Below are positions 26,170-32,357 of a DNA stretch of 32,357 nucleotides, one piece after another. Numbering within the stretch: position 1 is the first letter of the stretch; every line of letters starts with the position of its first letter. The DNA is from Pseudomonadota bacterium (GTDB lineage Bacteria > Pseudomonadota > Gammaproteobacteria > Burkholderiales > Thiobacillaceae): the NCBI GenBank assembly GCA_021821425.1, contig JAKACL010000002.1, positions 1-32,357 of the forward strand. Reading direction: 5' to 3'. Both the position numbers and the translations under genes were made by a program. Under the pieces are notes generated by a model. It did not search any database and was not told the DNA's origin. It worked only from the letters and a program-made list of their open reading frames with translations.

Positions 26170-27281
26170 CTGTCAGGAAGAATCCCCCCATTCATGTGAC
26201 GCGGCCATTGTTGCCGCCACTGGAAGAGTTCATTCCCTACCTCGAGCAGATCTGGGAGAGCAGGTGGCTGACCAATAACGGGCCATTTCATCAGCAGTTC
26301 GAGCAGGCGCTCTGCGATTTCCTGGGCGTCAGGCACATTTCGTTGTTCACCAACGGCACGCTCGCATTGGTGACGGCGCTCCAGTCGATGCGCATAACCG
26401 GCGAAGTCATCACCACGCCGTATTCCTTTGTGGCGACGGCGCACTCCCTGCTGTGGAACGGCATCAAGCCGGTATTCGTCGACATTGCCCCAGATACGCT
26501 CAACCTCGACCCCGACAAGATCGAGGCAGCGATCACGCCGCAGACAACCGCCATCCTGCCTGTCCATTGCTATGGCCATCCCTGTGACGTGGTGCGCATC
26601 CAGGAGATCGCGGACAACTACGGCCTCAAGGTGATCTACGACGCCGCACACGCCTTCGGGGTGCGCTGTCACGGGGAGAGCGTCCTCAATCACGGCGACC
26701 TCTCGGTGCTCAGCTTTCATGCCACCAAGGTCTTCAACACCTTCGAAGGCGGTGCCATTGTCTGCCAGGATGCCAAAACCAAGCGCCACATCGATCATCT
26801 GAAAAACTTCGGATTCGTCGACGAAGTCACCGTTGTGGCATCCGGCATCAATGGCAAGATGGGCGAAATCAATGCGGCCTTTGGCATGTTGCAGCTCAAA
26901 GGCATCGACGCGGCGCTGCAACAGCGCCAGGCCATAGATTGCCGCTATCGCGCAGGACTGGCAGGGGTCAAGGGTATTCACTGCTTGGGCGATGCGGGTG
27001 AAGACGTCAGGAATTACGCGTATTTTCCGATCATGGTGCGTCCCGATTACCCACTTGGCCGCGATGCCCTGTTCGAGAAACTGCGTGACAACGGTATCAT
27101 CGCGCGGCGCTATTTCTACCCGTTGATCAGCGATTTCCCGATGTACCGTGGGATGTTGTCGGCTGCGCATTCCAATTTGCCGGTCGCAAAAAAAGCATCG
27201 GAACAGGTGATCTGCCTGCCCGTCTACCCGGGGCTGGCTAATGAGCAGGTGGACTTCGTCATCGGGCTGATCGCGGGATAG
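26166..27281 (+). CDS. DegT/DnrJ/EryC1-family PLP-dependent sugar aminotransferase
   Basis: A 371-residue aminotransferase of the sugar-nucleotide type that turns a keto-sugar nucleotide into an amino sugar. PLP-site features are FTNGTLALVTAL (phosphate-binding region, about 61-72), VIYDAAHAFG (Asp159) and the Schiff-base lysine in SFHATKVFNTFEGG (Lys188). The alternating TTPYSFVATAHSLLWNGIKPVFVDI segment is typical of the family, and the closest pattern I recall is the dTDP-4-keto-6-deoxyglucose aminotransferases; the actual substrate is not readable. The ATG overlaps the glycosyltransferase stop, suggesting that it makes the sugar used by that enzyme or by the same glycan pathway. Confidence 0.9.
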   Translation: MTVRKNPPIHVTRPLLPPLEEFIPYLEQIWESRWLTNNGPFHQQFEQALCDFLGVRHISLFTNGTLALVTALQSMRITGEVITTPYSFVATAHSLLWNGIKPVFVDIAPDTLNLDPDKIEAAITPQTTAILPVHCYGHPCDVVRIQEIADNYGLKVIYDAAHAFGVRCHGESVLNHGDLSVLSFHATKVFNTFEGGAIVCQDAKTKRHIDHLKNFGFVDEVTVVASGINGKMGEINAAFGMLQLKGIDAALQQRQAIDCRYRAGLAGVKGIHCLGDAGEDVRNYAYFPIMVRPDYPLGRDALFEKLRDNGIIARRYFYPLISDFPMYRGMLSAAHSNLPVAKKASEQVICLPVYPGLANEQVDFVIGLIAG

Positions 27282-27286
27282 CAAGC

Positions 27287-27409
27287 ATGGACACGCCGCT
27301 CACCTTGCAGTCATGTTTTGATTCTTGCACCGGCTCACGGCACCCGACGCCTGCGGGCAACCCCTGTGCTTGCGTGACCGAGGTCATCGGGAAGGGTGCG
27401 TCACGATGA
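27287..27409 (+). CDS. Possible 40-aa small protein between aminotransferase and ATP-grasp genes
   Basis: A 40-codon open frame fills the 124-base gap between the aminotransferase and the ATP-grasp gene. It begins with ATG six bases after the aminotransferase stop and ends in a TGA overlapping the ATP-grasp ATG (ATGA). Four cysteines (residues 10, 14, 27, 29) are encoded. No strong ribosome-binding site is seen and no family is recognised. It may be a coupling leader peptide or chance. Confidence 0.25.
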   Translation: MDTPLTLQSCFDSCTGSRHPTPAGNPCACVTEVIGKGASR

Positions 27410-28584
27410 AAAAAATTCTCCTCGTCGACACAAACGTTTCGGCGGCGCCAATCTATAGATTTCTGATCGGCACGGGTGCCGAAGTATTTGTCGTCGGGGG
27501 AAATCCGAATGACTATCTCGCGCGTACCGCAAAGCACTACATCAATCTGGACTATTCGAATGCCGATGCCCTGGCGGAGCTGGTTGATCGCCTCGGCATC
27601 GACCATCTGGTTCCGGGATGCAACGACCGATCCTATTCGGCCTGTGCCGCGGTCAATCGGGGCCACCCCTATTGCGGAATAGATACCGTCGAAGCCAGCG
27701 AGATCATCAACAACAAGGAACGGTTCAGGCGATTCGCCGCCGATGCCGGAATTCCCGTGCCCAAAGTGTTTCCGAAAGATCACGTTGAAACGGAAGGACA
27801 GGTCATCGTCAAGCCGGTGGATGCATTCAGCGGCCGCGGAACGACGGTTGTCCGCGGGAGTGACCGCAAAGCGCTTGGCACTGCGATTTCGGCTGCCGAG
27901 TCGTTTTCGAGATCGGGCACGTGCATTGTCGAAGAGTTCCTGTCCGGTCGCCTGTACAGTCATTCCGCCTTCGTCGCGAACAACGCCATCGTCGCCGATT
28001 TCATCGTTGAAGAGCACGGGACGGCGAATCCTTATGTCGTCGATACCAGTCGGGTCGATTACGCGTTTTCCCTGGATAAGCTCGAGGCCTTACGCGGCGA
28101 AGTCATCAGGCTGGCCGAGCGGCTGGTCTTGCAGGATGGGCTGGTCCACACGCAGTTTCTCGTCGAGGGAGACCGGTTCTGGTTCGTGGAAGTGACACGG
28201 CGCTGCCCGGGCGATCTGTATAGCCAGTTGATCGAACTGTCGACCGGATTTCCCTACGCCGAAGCCTATGCACGACCTTTCATCGGCCAAGCCATGATCG
28301 AGTCGCCGAAGGCGCTCCAGCGCAACTGGATCACCCGGCACACTGTGTCCTTGCCGGCCGAACAGCATCTGGAATCCATCGAATTCAGGCGGCCCATGCG
28401 GATCGTCAAATGGGTTCCGCTGGCCGTTGCGGGGGACTCGATCCAGCCCAGCCCCTTCAGCCGAATCGGCTTGCTTTTCGCTGAATCCGATAGCCAGGCT
28501 GACCAGGACCGATTGTTTGTGCAAATGCTCAAGCGCGAACTCTACGACATACGTCCGCTATGCGCAGGGCAATTGAGCGGGTGA
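27406..28584 (+). CDS. ATP-grasp superfamily ligase
   Basis: A 392-residue ATP-grasp protein of the PurK/carbamoyl-phosphate-synthase-like type, which joins a carboxylate to an amine or thiol using ATP. Features in order are the N-terminal preATP-grasp domain (MKKILLVDTNVSAAPIYRFLIGTGAEVFVVGGNPNDY), the ATP-binding lysine and glycine loop (VIVKPVDAFSGRGTTVVR, Lys136), the hinge CIVEEFLSGR (173-182) and the metal-binding FVEVTRRCPGDLY (about 260-272). The ATG at 27406 fits the domain start; the frame is open further upstream with non-family residues. Within a sugar cluster it could attach an amino-acid or acyl group to an amino sugar (inference). Confidence 0.85.
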   Translation: MKKILLVDTNVSAAPIYRFLIGTGAEVFVVGGNPNDYLARTAKHYINLDYSNADALAELVDRLGIDHLVPGCNDRSYSACAAVNRGHPYCGIDTVEASEIINNKERFRRFAADAGIPVPKVFPKDHVETEGQVIVKPVDAFSGRGTTVVRGSDRKALGTAISAAESFSRSGTCIVEEFLSGRLYSHSAFVANNAIVADFIVEEHGTANPYVVDTSRVDYAFSLDKLEALRGEVIRLAERLVLQDGLVHTQFLVEGDRFWFVEVTRRCPGDLYSQLIELSTGFPYAEAYARPFIGQAMIESPKALQRNWITRHTVSLPAEQHLESIEFRRPMRIVKWVPLAVAGDSIQPSPFSRIGLLFAESDSQADQDRLFVQMLKRELYDIRPLCAGQLSG

Positions 28585-28611
28585 TGAGAGCGGACCACTT
28601 TTGTTGTCGAG

Positions 28612-29766
28612 ATGCCTTCGAACGCATCAAATGGCAGGCCGCAGGTCATCGGCCTGGGGGTCAGCATGAATTTTCAAACTCACGGAGCGGGCATTGCCCA
28701 GAGCGATATGGATGCTGATGAATTTTTTACCCGGTTCGCGTCGAACAGTACGCCTGACAGGTACCTGTTTGGCATCAATGAATTCTCCGTCCGCGTGGCA
28801 AACGAGATTGCTGTTGACGGCTTCATTGACGACTACACCGACGAGAAGAATTTCATGGGGAAGCCGGTTTTGCGGCTTGGCGAAGTACCGAAAAGCGCCT
28901 GGGTGGTTTCATGCATCACGAACGCAAGGCCCAAGACGGCAATGCAGCGCTTGAAGGCGCAAGGCATTGAGAAATGCCTGGACTATTTTGCGTTCTCCCG
29001 CGCGAGCCAGGGAAGAATCCGGCCGATCCCCGCCATTGAGGACACCGGGACCGACCACCGTCAGAACCCCGAAAAATACGCATGGGTGCGAAGCATCCTG
29101 GCGGATGATGAATCAAGAAGAGTGTATGACGACGTTTTGAGTTTTCGTCTGTTGAACAACCTGGATTCGATGGAGCGGTTCGACTACGCGGCTGAGAAAC
29201 AGTACTTCGAGGGCTTTTTCGACTTCGCCGGCGACGAGGTGTTTGTCGACGGCGGCGGCTACGATGGTTTCACTTCCCAGGAGTTTGCGAAACGTTGCCC
29301 GCACTATTCAAAGATCCATTTTTTCGAGCCGGTGGAATCCGCGATGCTGACAGCAAAGGATAAGCTCAAAGGCCTCGACAACATCGTCTACCACTCGGTG
29401 GGCCTTTACGACCGGAAAACCACGTTGTCGTTCGATGCGAGCGCAGGATCAGCGAGTCGAATCTCCGATGAGGGAACGTTGAAGATCGACGTCGATAGGC
29501 TGGACGACGTCGTCAAGGATCGGGTCACTTTCATCAAGCTTGATCTGGAAGGCGTCGAGGTGCAGGCGCTCCACGGCATGCAGAGACGCATCGTCGAAGA
29601 CGCGCCGAAACTGGCGGTCGCGGTTTACCATCACCCGAGCGATTTCTGGCGGGTTCCTCAATACATACTTGGATTGCGGAGCGATTACGCCGTCTATCTT
29701 CGGCACTACACGGAAAGCTGGACAGAAACGGTCGCGTACTTCATTCCAAGGAGCGCTCCCGTCTAA
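28612..29766 (+). CDS. FkbM-family methyltransferase with N-terminal Rossmann-like domain
   Basis: A 384-residue two-part protein. The C-terminal half is an FkbM-type S-adenosylmethionine methyltransferase: EVFVDGGGYDGFTSQEFAKRCP (cofactor loop, 209-230), HFFEPVESAM, VTFIKLDLEGVEVQALHGM (306-324) and KLAVAVYHHPSDFWRVPQYI. The N-terminal part (about 50-130: LFGINEFSVRVANEIAVDGFIDDYTDEKNFMGKPVL) resembles the small nucleotide-sugar-binding domain found in PglD-like acetyltransferases and in several FkbM proteins. O-methylation of a sugar hydroxyl is the likely role. The ATG at 28612 lacks a clear ribosome site; the internal ATG at 28669 is a possible start. Confidence 0.86.
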   Translation: MPSNASNGRPQVIGLGVSMNFQTHGAGIAQSDMDADEFFTRFASNSTPDRYLFGINEFSVRVANEIAVDGFIDDYTDEKNFMGKPVLRLGEVPKSAWVVSCITNARPKTAMQRLKAQGIEKCLDYFAFSRASQGRIRPIPAIEDTGTDHRQNPEKYAWVRSILADDESRRVYDDVLSFRLLNNLDSMERFDYAAEKQYFEGFFDFAGDEVFVDGGGYDGFTSQEFAKRCPHYSKIHFFEPVESAMLTAKDKLKGLDNIVYHSVGLYDRKTTLSFDASAGSASRISDEGTLKIDVDRLDDVVKDRVTFIKLDLEGVEVQALHGMQRRIVEDAPKLAVAVYHHPSDFWRVPQYILGLRSDYAVYLRHYTESWTETVAYFIPRSAPV

Positions 29767-29818
29767 GTCAATCGGGGCATGAAGCAAGGCAGGCGGAAGG
29801 TGAGTCGGCGAAACGGTT

Positions 29819-30970
29819 ATGCACGAATGTGAGCTCAATACCATGGCATTTACTCCTTATGACCCCTTGCGCATTGCATTCATCGGCGGCGCATTGAACT
29901 CTGCAGTGGGTTACACCCACTTCAACGCGAGTCGGCTGGACGGCCACTTTCGCGTCGAAGCCGGCTGCTTCAGTCGTGATTCTTCGCAGAACGAGCACTC
30001 CGCGCGCGTCTACGGTGTGGTCCCCGAAAGGGCATATCAGAATTGGCGAGCCCTGCTCGATGCCGAGGCGGGCAGCATCGATGCGGTGGTGATTCTCACG
30101 CCAACCCCCAACCACACGGAAATCGTCATCGCGGCCATTGACGCGGGTTTTCCGGTGATCTGCGAAAAAGCGCTTGCGGTGTCCAGTGCCGATTGCCAGG
30201 CGATTGAAGATGCGGTTGAGCGCAAGCGCGGTTATCTTGCCGTGACCTACAACTACTCCGGATATCCCATGGTGCGGGAACTTCAGCGCATGATCCGCGA
30301 GGGCCGCCTCGGAAAAGTCCAGCAGATCCAGATCGAAATGCCCCAGGAGGGATACCTGCGCGTGGGGGCGAACCCGCAGGCCTGGCGCAGGGTCGACTAT
30401 GCGGTGCCAACCGTCTCGCTCGATCTCGGGGTTCACGTGCACCATCTGGTCGATTTCCTGACGGGAGGCTGTAAACCGCAGCGCCTGGTGGGTGACCAAT
30501 CAAGCTATGGGCAGTTCGGCGGGCTCATCGACAATGTCAACGCCCTGGCCCATTACGAGGACGACCTGCGCGTCAACGCGTGGTGGGGAAAAACCGCGCT
30601 CGGCCTGAGGAACGGGCTGCGCATTCGGGTATTTGGCGATTCCGCCAGCGCGGAGTGGTTCCAGATGGACCCCGAAAACCTGAACTGGGCGGACAACGAC
30701 GGGCGTCATTGCGTGCTGGATCGCGGATCGGGTGAGGCAAAAACCGCACAGCAGTTGCGCTACAACCGCTTCAAGGCCGGCCATCCTTCGGGGTTCATCG
30801 AGGCATTTGCGAACCTGTACGCAGATATCGCCGGCGAGTTGCGGTCCCTCAAGGGTGGGCAGTGCGAGCGTTCCGAATTCGTGTTCGGCGCAACCCAATC
30901 GAGGGAAGGCCTGCATTTCCTGGAGAAAATCAGCGAGTCCGCACGCCGGATGGAATGGCTGGGCCTGTAG
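29819..30970 (+). CDS. Gfo/Idh/MocA-family oxidoreductase
   Basis: A 383-residue NAD(P)-dependent sugar oxidoreductase. The nucleotide-binding start is LRIAFIGGALNSAVG (about 17-31), somewhat unlike the usual GxGxxG. The family catalytic motif EKP appears as CEKALAV (Glu116-Lys117), the active-site lysine being kept. The VSLDLGVHVHHLVDFLTGG segment (199-217) supplies the DxxxH pair. It probably oxidises or reduces a nucleotide sugar for the modification pathway. Two starts are possible, 29819 and 29843 (MAFTPYDPLRIAF), and neither has a strong ribosome site. It is the last gene of the cassette. Confidence 0.88.
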   Translation: MHECELNTMAFTPYDPLRIAFIGGALNSAVGYTHFNASRLDGHFRVEAGCFSRDSSQNEHSARVYGVVPERAYQNWRALLDAEAGSIDAVVILTPTPNHTEIVIAAIDAGFPVICEKALAVSSADCQAIEDAVERKRGYLAVTYNYSGYPMVRELQRMIREGRLGKVQQIQIEMPQEGYLRVGANPQAWRRVDYAVPTVSLDLGVHVHHLVDFLTGGCKPQRLVGDQSSYGQFGGLIDNVNALAHYEDDLRVNAWWGKTALGLRNGLRIRVFGDSASAEWFQMDPENLNWADNDGRHCVLDRGSGEAKTAQQLRYNRFKAGHPSGFIEAFANLYADIAGELRSLKGGQCERSEFVFGATQSREGLHFLEKISESARRMEWLGL

Positions 30971-31065
30971 CGAGGTGCGGCGCCTCGGGGCCAGGAAATG
31001 AGGCCTGATTTTCAGGTTCGCCAATCTCCCGGAAGTCAGGTCCACAAAGAGCCCGGCACCAAAAA

Positions 31066-31233
31066 TCACAGATAGGCCAGCAGCCGTCCGCAGCCAATCA
31101 CCCCCGCCCACAACAGCAGCGAGGTGCCGGCCGCAAGGCGCGCGCGGCGCGGCGTTGCGCCGCCCCACGCCGCGGCCCCGCGCATCACGCTGCGGTGGAA
31201 CCACCAGGCGTTGAGTCCGGCCGCGAGGATCAG
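31066..31233 (-). pseudogene. C-terminal remnant of a DUF6644-like membrane protein gene
   Basis: Reading the minus strand from about 31233 down to a TGA at 31066-31068 gives 55 residues, LILAAGLNAWWFHRSVMRG at the start and SLLLWAGVIGCGRLLAYL at the end. This matches my recollection of the last third of a small four- to five-helix membrane protein family (DUF6644-like): a helix ending in NAWWFHR, then a helix ending CGRLLAYL. No start codon or N-terminal helices are available: upstream in this frame lies the reading frame of the DUF6152-like gene, whose stop at 31230-31232 touches the remnant. The simplest reading is a deletion that removed the 5' two thirds of a neighbouring gene. Confidence 0.6.
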
Positions 31234-31580
31234 CGCAATTCGACCGTGTTGCCGCCCGCGGTAATGCGCTCGGCGCGCAACTCGTCCGCGGTGTCGCGGT
31301 GCGGGTAGCCCACCACAGTCACTTTCGCGCCCACCGCAAGCGCCTCGCGCGGCAGGCCGCGGCGCTCCATCCGCGACGGCGGCGCCAGCACCACGATCCA
31401 GGTCTTGTCGGGGGTTTTCAGCTTTACGTAGCCATGCGGATGCATATAGCCCGACTCGGCCACCTCGCCGGTCAGCGTGAGCATCCGGCCGGCGTCATAT
31501 TCGCTCCAGCCATGGTGGGCCTGCGCCGTGGCCGACAGGGTCAGCGCGGCGCCAAAAAGCAGAGCATTCAATCGGTTCAT
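31230..31580 (-). CDS. Secreted DUF6152-like protein
   Basis: A 116-residue exported protein with a signal peptide (MNRLNALLFGAALTLSATAQA, cleaved before HHGWSEYD) and the short beta-rich domain LTLTGEVAESGYMHPHGYVKLKTPDKTWIVVLAPPSRMERRGLPREALAVGAKVTVVGYPHRD. The mature N-terminal HH and the MHPHGY histidines suggest possible metal binding, but function is not established. The start at 31580 has an AAGGAG site eight bases upstream, better than the upstream ATG at 31655. In other genomes I recall this family next to DUF6644-like membrane genes; here only a remnant of that neighbour remains. Confidence 0.82.
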   Translation of the reverse strand: MNRLNALLFGAALTLSATAQAHHGWSEYDAGRMLTLTGEVAESGYMHPHGYVKLKTPDKTWIVVLAPPSRMERRGLPREALAVGAKVTVVGYPHRDTADELRAERITAGGNTVELR

Positions 31581-31951
31581 GGAGGCTCCTTTCCAAAAAC
31601 TGCGGGGGCTGTGGCACAGCCGCGGAGGGCTGCACGGTGGGGCCGGGGGAATCACGCGGCTTGGGTGTGACCGGATTTTTTATCGGGAGTGCCGTGAGTG
31701 GCATTCAGATGGGATGCTGGACTGGAAGACCTGAACCGTGAGTTTTTTGCGCAGGTCCTTACAAATGCAGTAACAACGAGAACAATGTTAGATACTCCCC
31801 TATTGCCTGAGCTTTCTTTGGGGAAAGATCGAATGTGCGACCCACGACCAAGCCGGCCAGATAACCAGCGAACTCTCCCACCGAAAGGGCGATTGCTTCA
31901 AGCAAAGGCATGGTTTGTATGTCTAACAGTTATTAGAACTCAGTCGCACAT
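31581..31951. other. Intergenic stretch with no supported gene
   Basis: Upstream of the DUF6152-like gene the sequence turns noticeably AT-richer after about 31740 (runs such as AGTAACAACGAGAACAATG). Open frames here are short, arginine- and leucine-rich and run into the terminator of the next gene on the other strand. I see no RNA gene or clear promoter. Confidence 0.5.
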
Positions 31952-31972
31952 AAAAAGCCTCTTATGGAGACT
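31952..31972 (-). terminator. Rho-independent terminator of the small membrane protein gene
   Basis: On the minus strand, AGTCTC (31972-31967) pairs with GAGGCT (31961-31956, one G-T wobble) around a CATAA loop, followed at once by TTTTT (31956-31952). The stop codon of the gene lies in the loop. The structure supports that gene being real. Confidence 0.6.
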
Positions 31973-32252
31973 CTTGTTTAGCCGCTGACAATACCTTCTT
32001 CCTTGGTTTACGGAATGCGAATATCCCCAAAATTGAAGCATTTATTAGTGCAGAAATACCTAGTGACCATACGGTTAAGTCGCCTTGGGGGTGAAATAAT
32101 TTCATCAACGGAATTATCCACGGTTGGCATAAAACTACGGCTAGGAGCGCTGTAATCCAGGAGCCGGCATGATTAGGGTTTCCGCCGCTTGCTATAAGCC
32201 CCCAAAACATCACGAGCGTTATAAGAAGGTAGATAACGAAAAGCGTACGCAT
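31962..32252 (-). CDS. Small membrane protein, 96 aa, unknown function
   Basis: A 96-residue protein with three hydrophobic helices: LFVIYLLITLVMFWGLIASGG, AGSWITALLAVVLCQPWIIPLM and LTVWSLGISALINASILGIFAF, ending in a basic cytoplasmic-looking tail (RKPRKKVLSAAKQ). No family is recognised. The ATG at 32252 is the first in frame; the ribosome site is poor (GTTAGAACTCA precedes it). Base composition is lower in GC than the rest of the window and a terminator overlaps its end, so it may have arrived by transfer. It is bounded by inverted TTAGAACTCA repeats at 31933 and 32253. Confidence 0.55.
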   Translation of the reverse strand: MRTLFVIYLLITLVMFWGLIASGGNPNHAGSWITALLAVVLCQPWIIPLMKLFHPQGDLTVWSLGISALINASILGIFAFRKPRKKVLSAAKQESP

Positions 32253-32270
32253 TGAGTTCTAACGAATGAA

Positions 32271-32357
32271 ATGGACTCCCCCGCCCCCGACGGCATCTGA
32301 TGTGCCAGATTGAATGGAGTCGTTCCGATCAATCGAAAGAGGAGGAGAGTCCATCAT
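32271..32357 (+). other. Inverted-repeat segment at the window edge, possible insertion-element end or next-gene leader
   Basis: ATGGACTCCCC (32271-32281) is matched 10 of 11 by the complement of GGAGAGTCCAT (32344-32354). A strong AGGAGGAG ribosome-binding site at 32339-32346 precedes CATCAT at the very end, so a gene on the plus strand may begin with an ATG split by the window edge. The pattern resembles the short leader ahead of a transposase gene, but nothing coding is visible to confirm it. Confidence 0.35.

Noticed and set aside
31698..31988. Plus-strand open frame of 96 codons after the DUF6152-like gene
   Set aside because: Composition is unlike a protein, there is no ribosome-binding site, and it runs across the terminator of the opposite-strand membrane gene.

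Overview
The window looks like chromosomal DNA from a GC-rich sulfur-oxidising betaproteobacterium of the Thiobacillus/Sulfuricella kind. The lineage is an inference from gene content and from the hemA-prfA pair; no rRNA or tRNA gene is present to confirm it. The centrepiece, about 6.2-18.9 kb on the plus strand, is a complete oxidative-type dissimilatory sulfite reductase cluster in the order dsrA-B-E-F-H-C-M-K-L-J-O-P-N-R. It is followed directly by a full-length siroheme synthase (cysG) and a small kinase-like gene. DsrEFH and DsrL mark the sulfur-oxidising (reverse) version of the pathway. In it, sulfur is passed through DsrEFH to the two C-terminal cysteines of DsrC. The DsrMKJOP membrane complex and DsrL handle the DsrC trisulfide/persulfide and electrons, and siroheme-containing DsrAB forms sulfite. 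CysG makes the siroheme and DsrN amidates it.

Left of dsr, on the minus strand, are two blocks. The outer one is hemA and the 5' two thirds of prfA, cut by the window edge. The inner one, about 2.05-5.82 kb, is a tight six-gene run divergent from dsrA: a 73-residue conserved-looking protein, a Cas6/Cmx6-like protein with no CRISPR array, a DsrC-family protein lacking both redox cysteines, a two-domain mercaptopyruvate-type sulfurtransferase, an unrecognised 206-residue protein, and a TauD/TfdA-type Fe(II)/2-oxoglutarate dioxygenase. The roughly 360-bp divergent region between this run and dsrA carries two strong dyad symmetries that could be operators. The divergent run is the best candidate here for an undescribed system: a sulfur-linked accessory module joining an orphan Cas6-like RNA-binding fold, a cysteine-less DsrC paralogue and a sulfurtransferase.

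Right of dsr, a YbaL/Kef-type cation/proton antiporter faces the dsr end convergently. Divergent from it is a five-gene glycan or protein-modification cassette (about 23.1-31.0 kb): a 1007-residue TPR/GT41 (SPINDLY/OGT-like) glycosyltransferase overlapping a DegT-family aminotransferase by ATGA, then an ATP-grasp ligase, a two-domain FkbM methyltransferase and a Gfo/Idh/MocA oxidoreductase. A 40-codon cysteine-containing open frame lies between the aminotransferase and the ATP-grasp gene, overlapping the latter by ATGA.

The last 1.3 kb is a different kind of DNA. It holds a secreted DUF6152-like protein, the 3' remnant of a DUF6644-like membrane protein gene, an AT-richer stretch with a small membrane protein and its terminator between inverted TTAGAACTCA repeats, and an inverted-repeat segment at the edge that may be the start of an insertion element or of the next gene. 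Function calls rest on motifs read by eye; no database search was possible.
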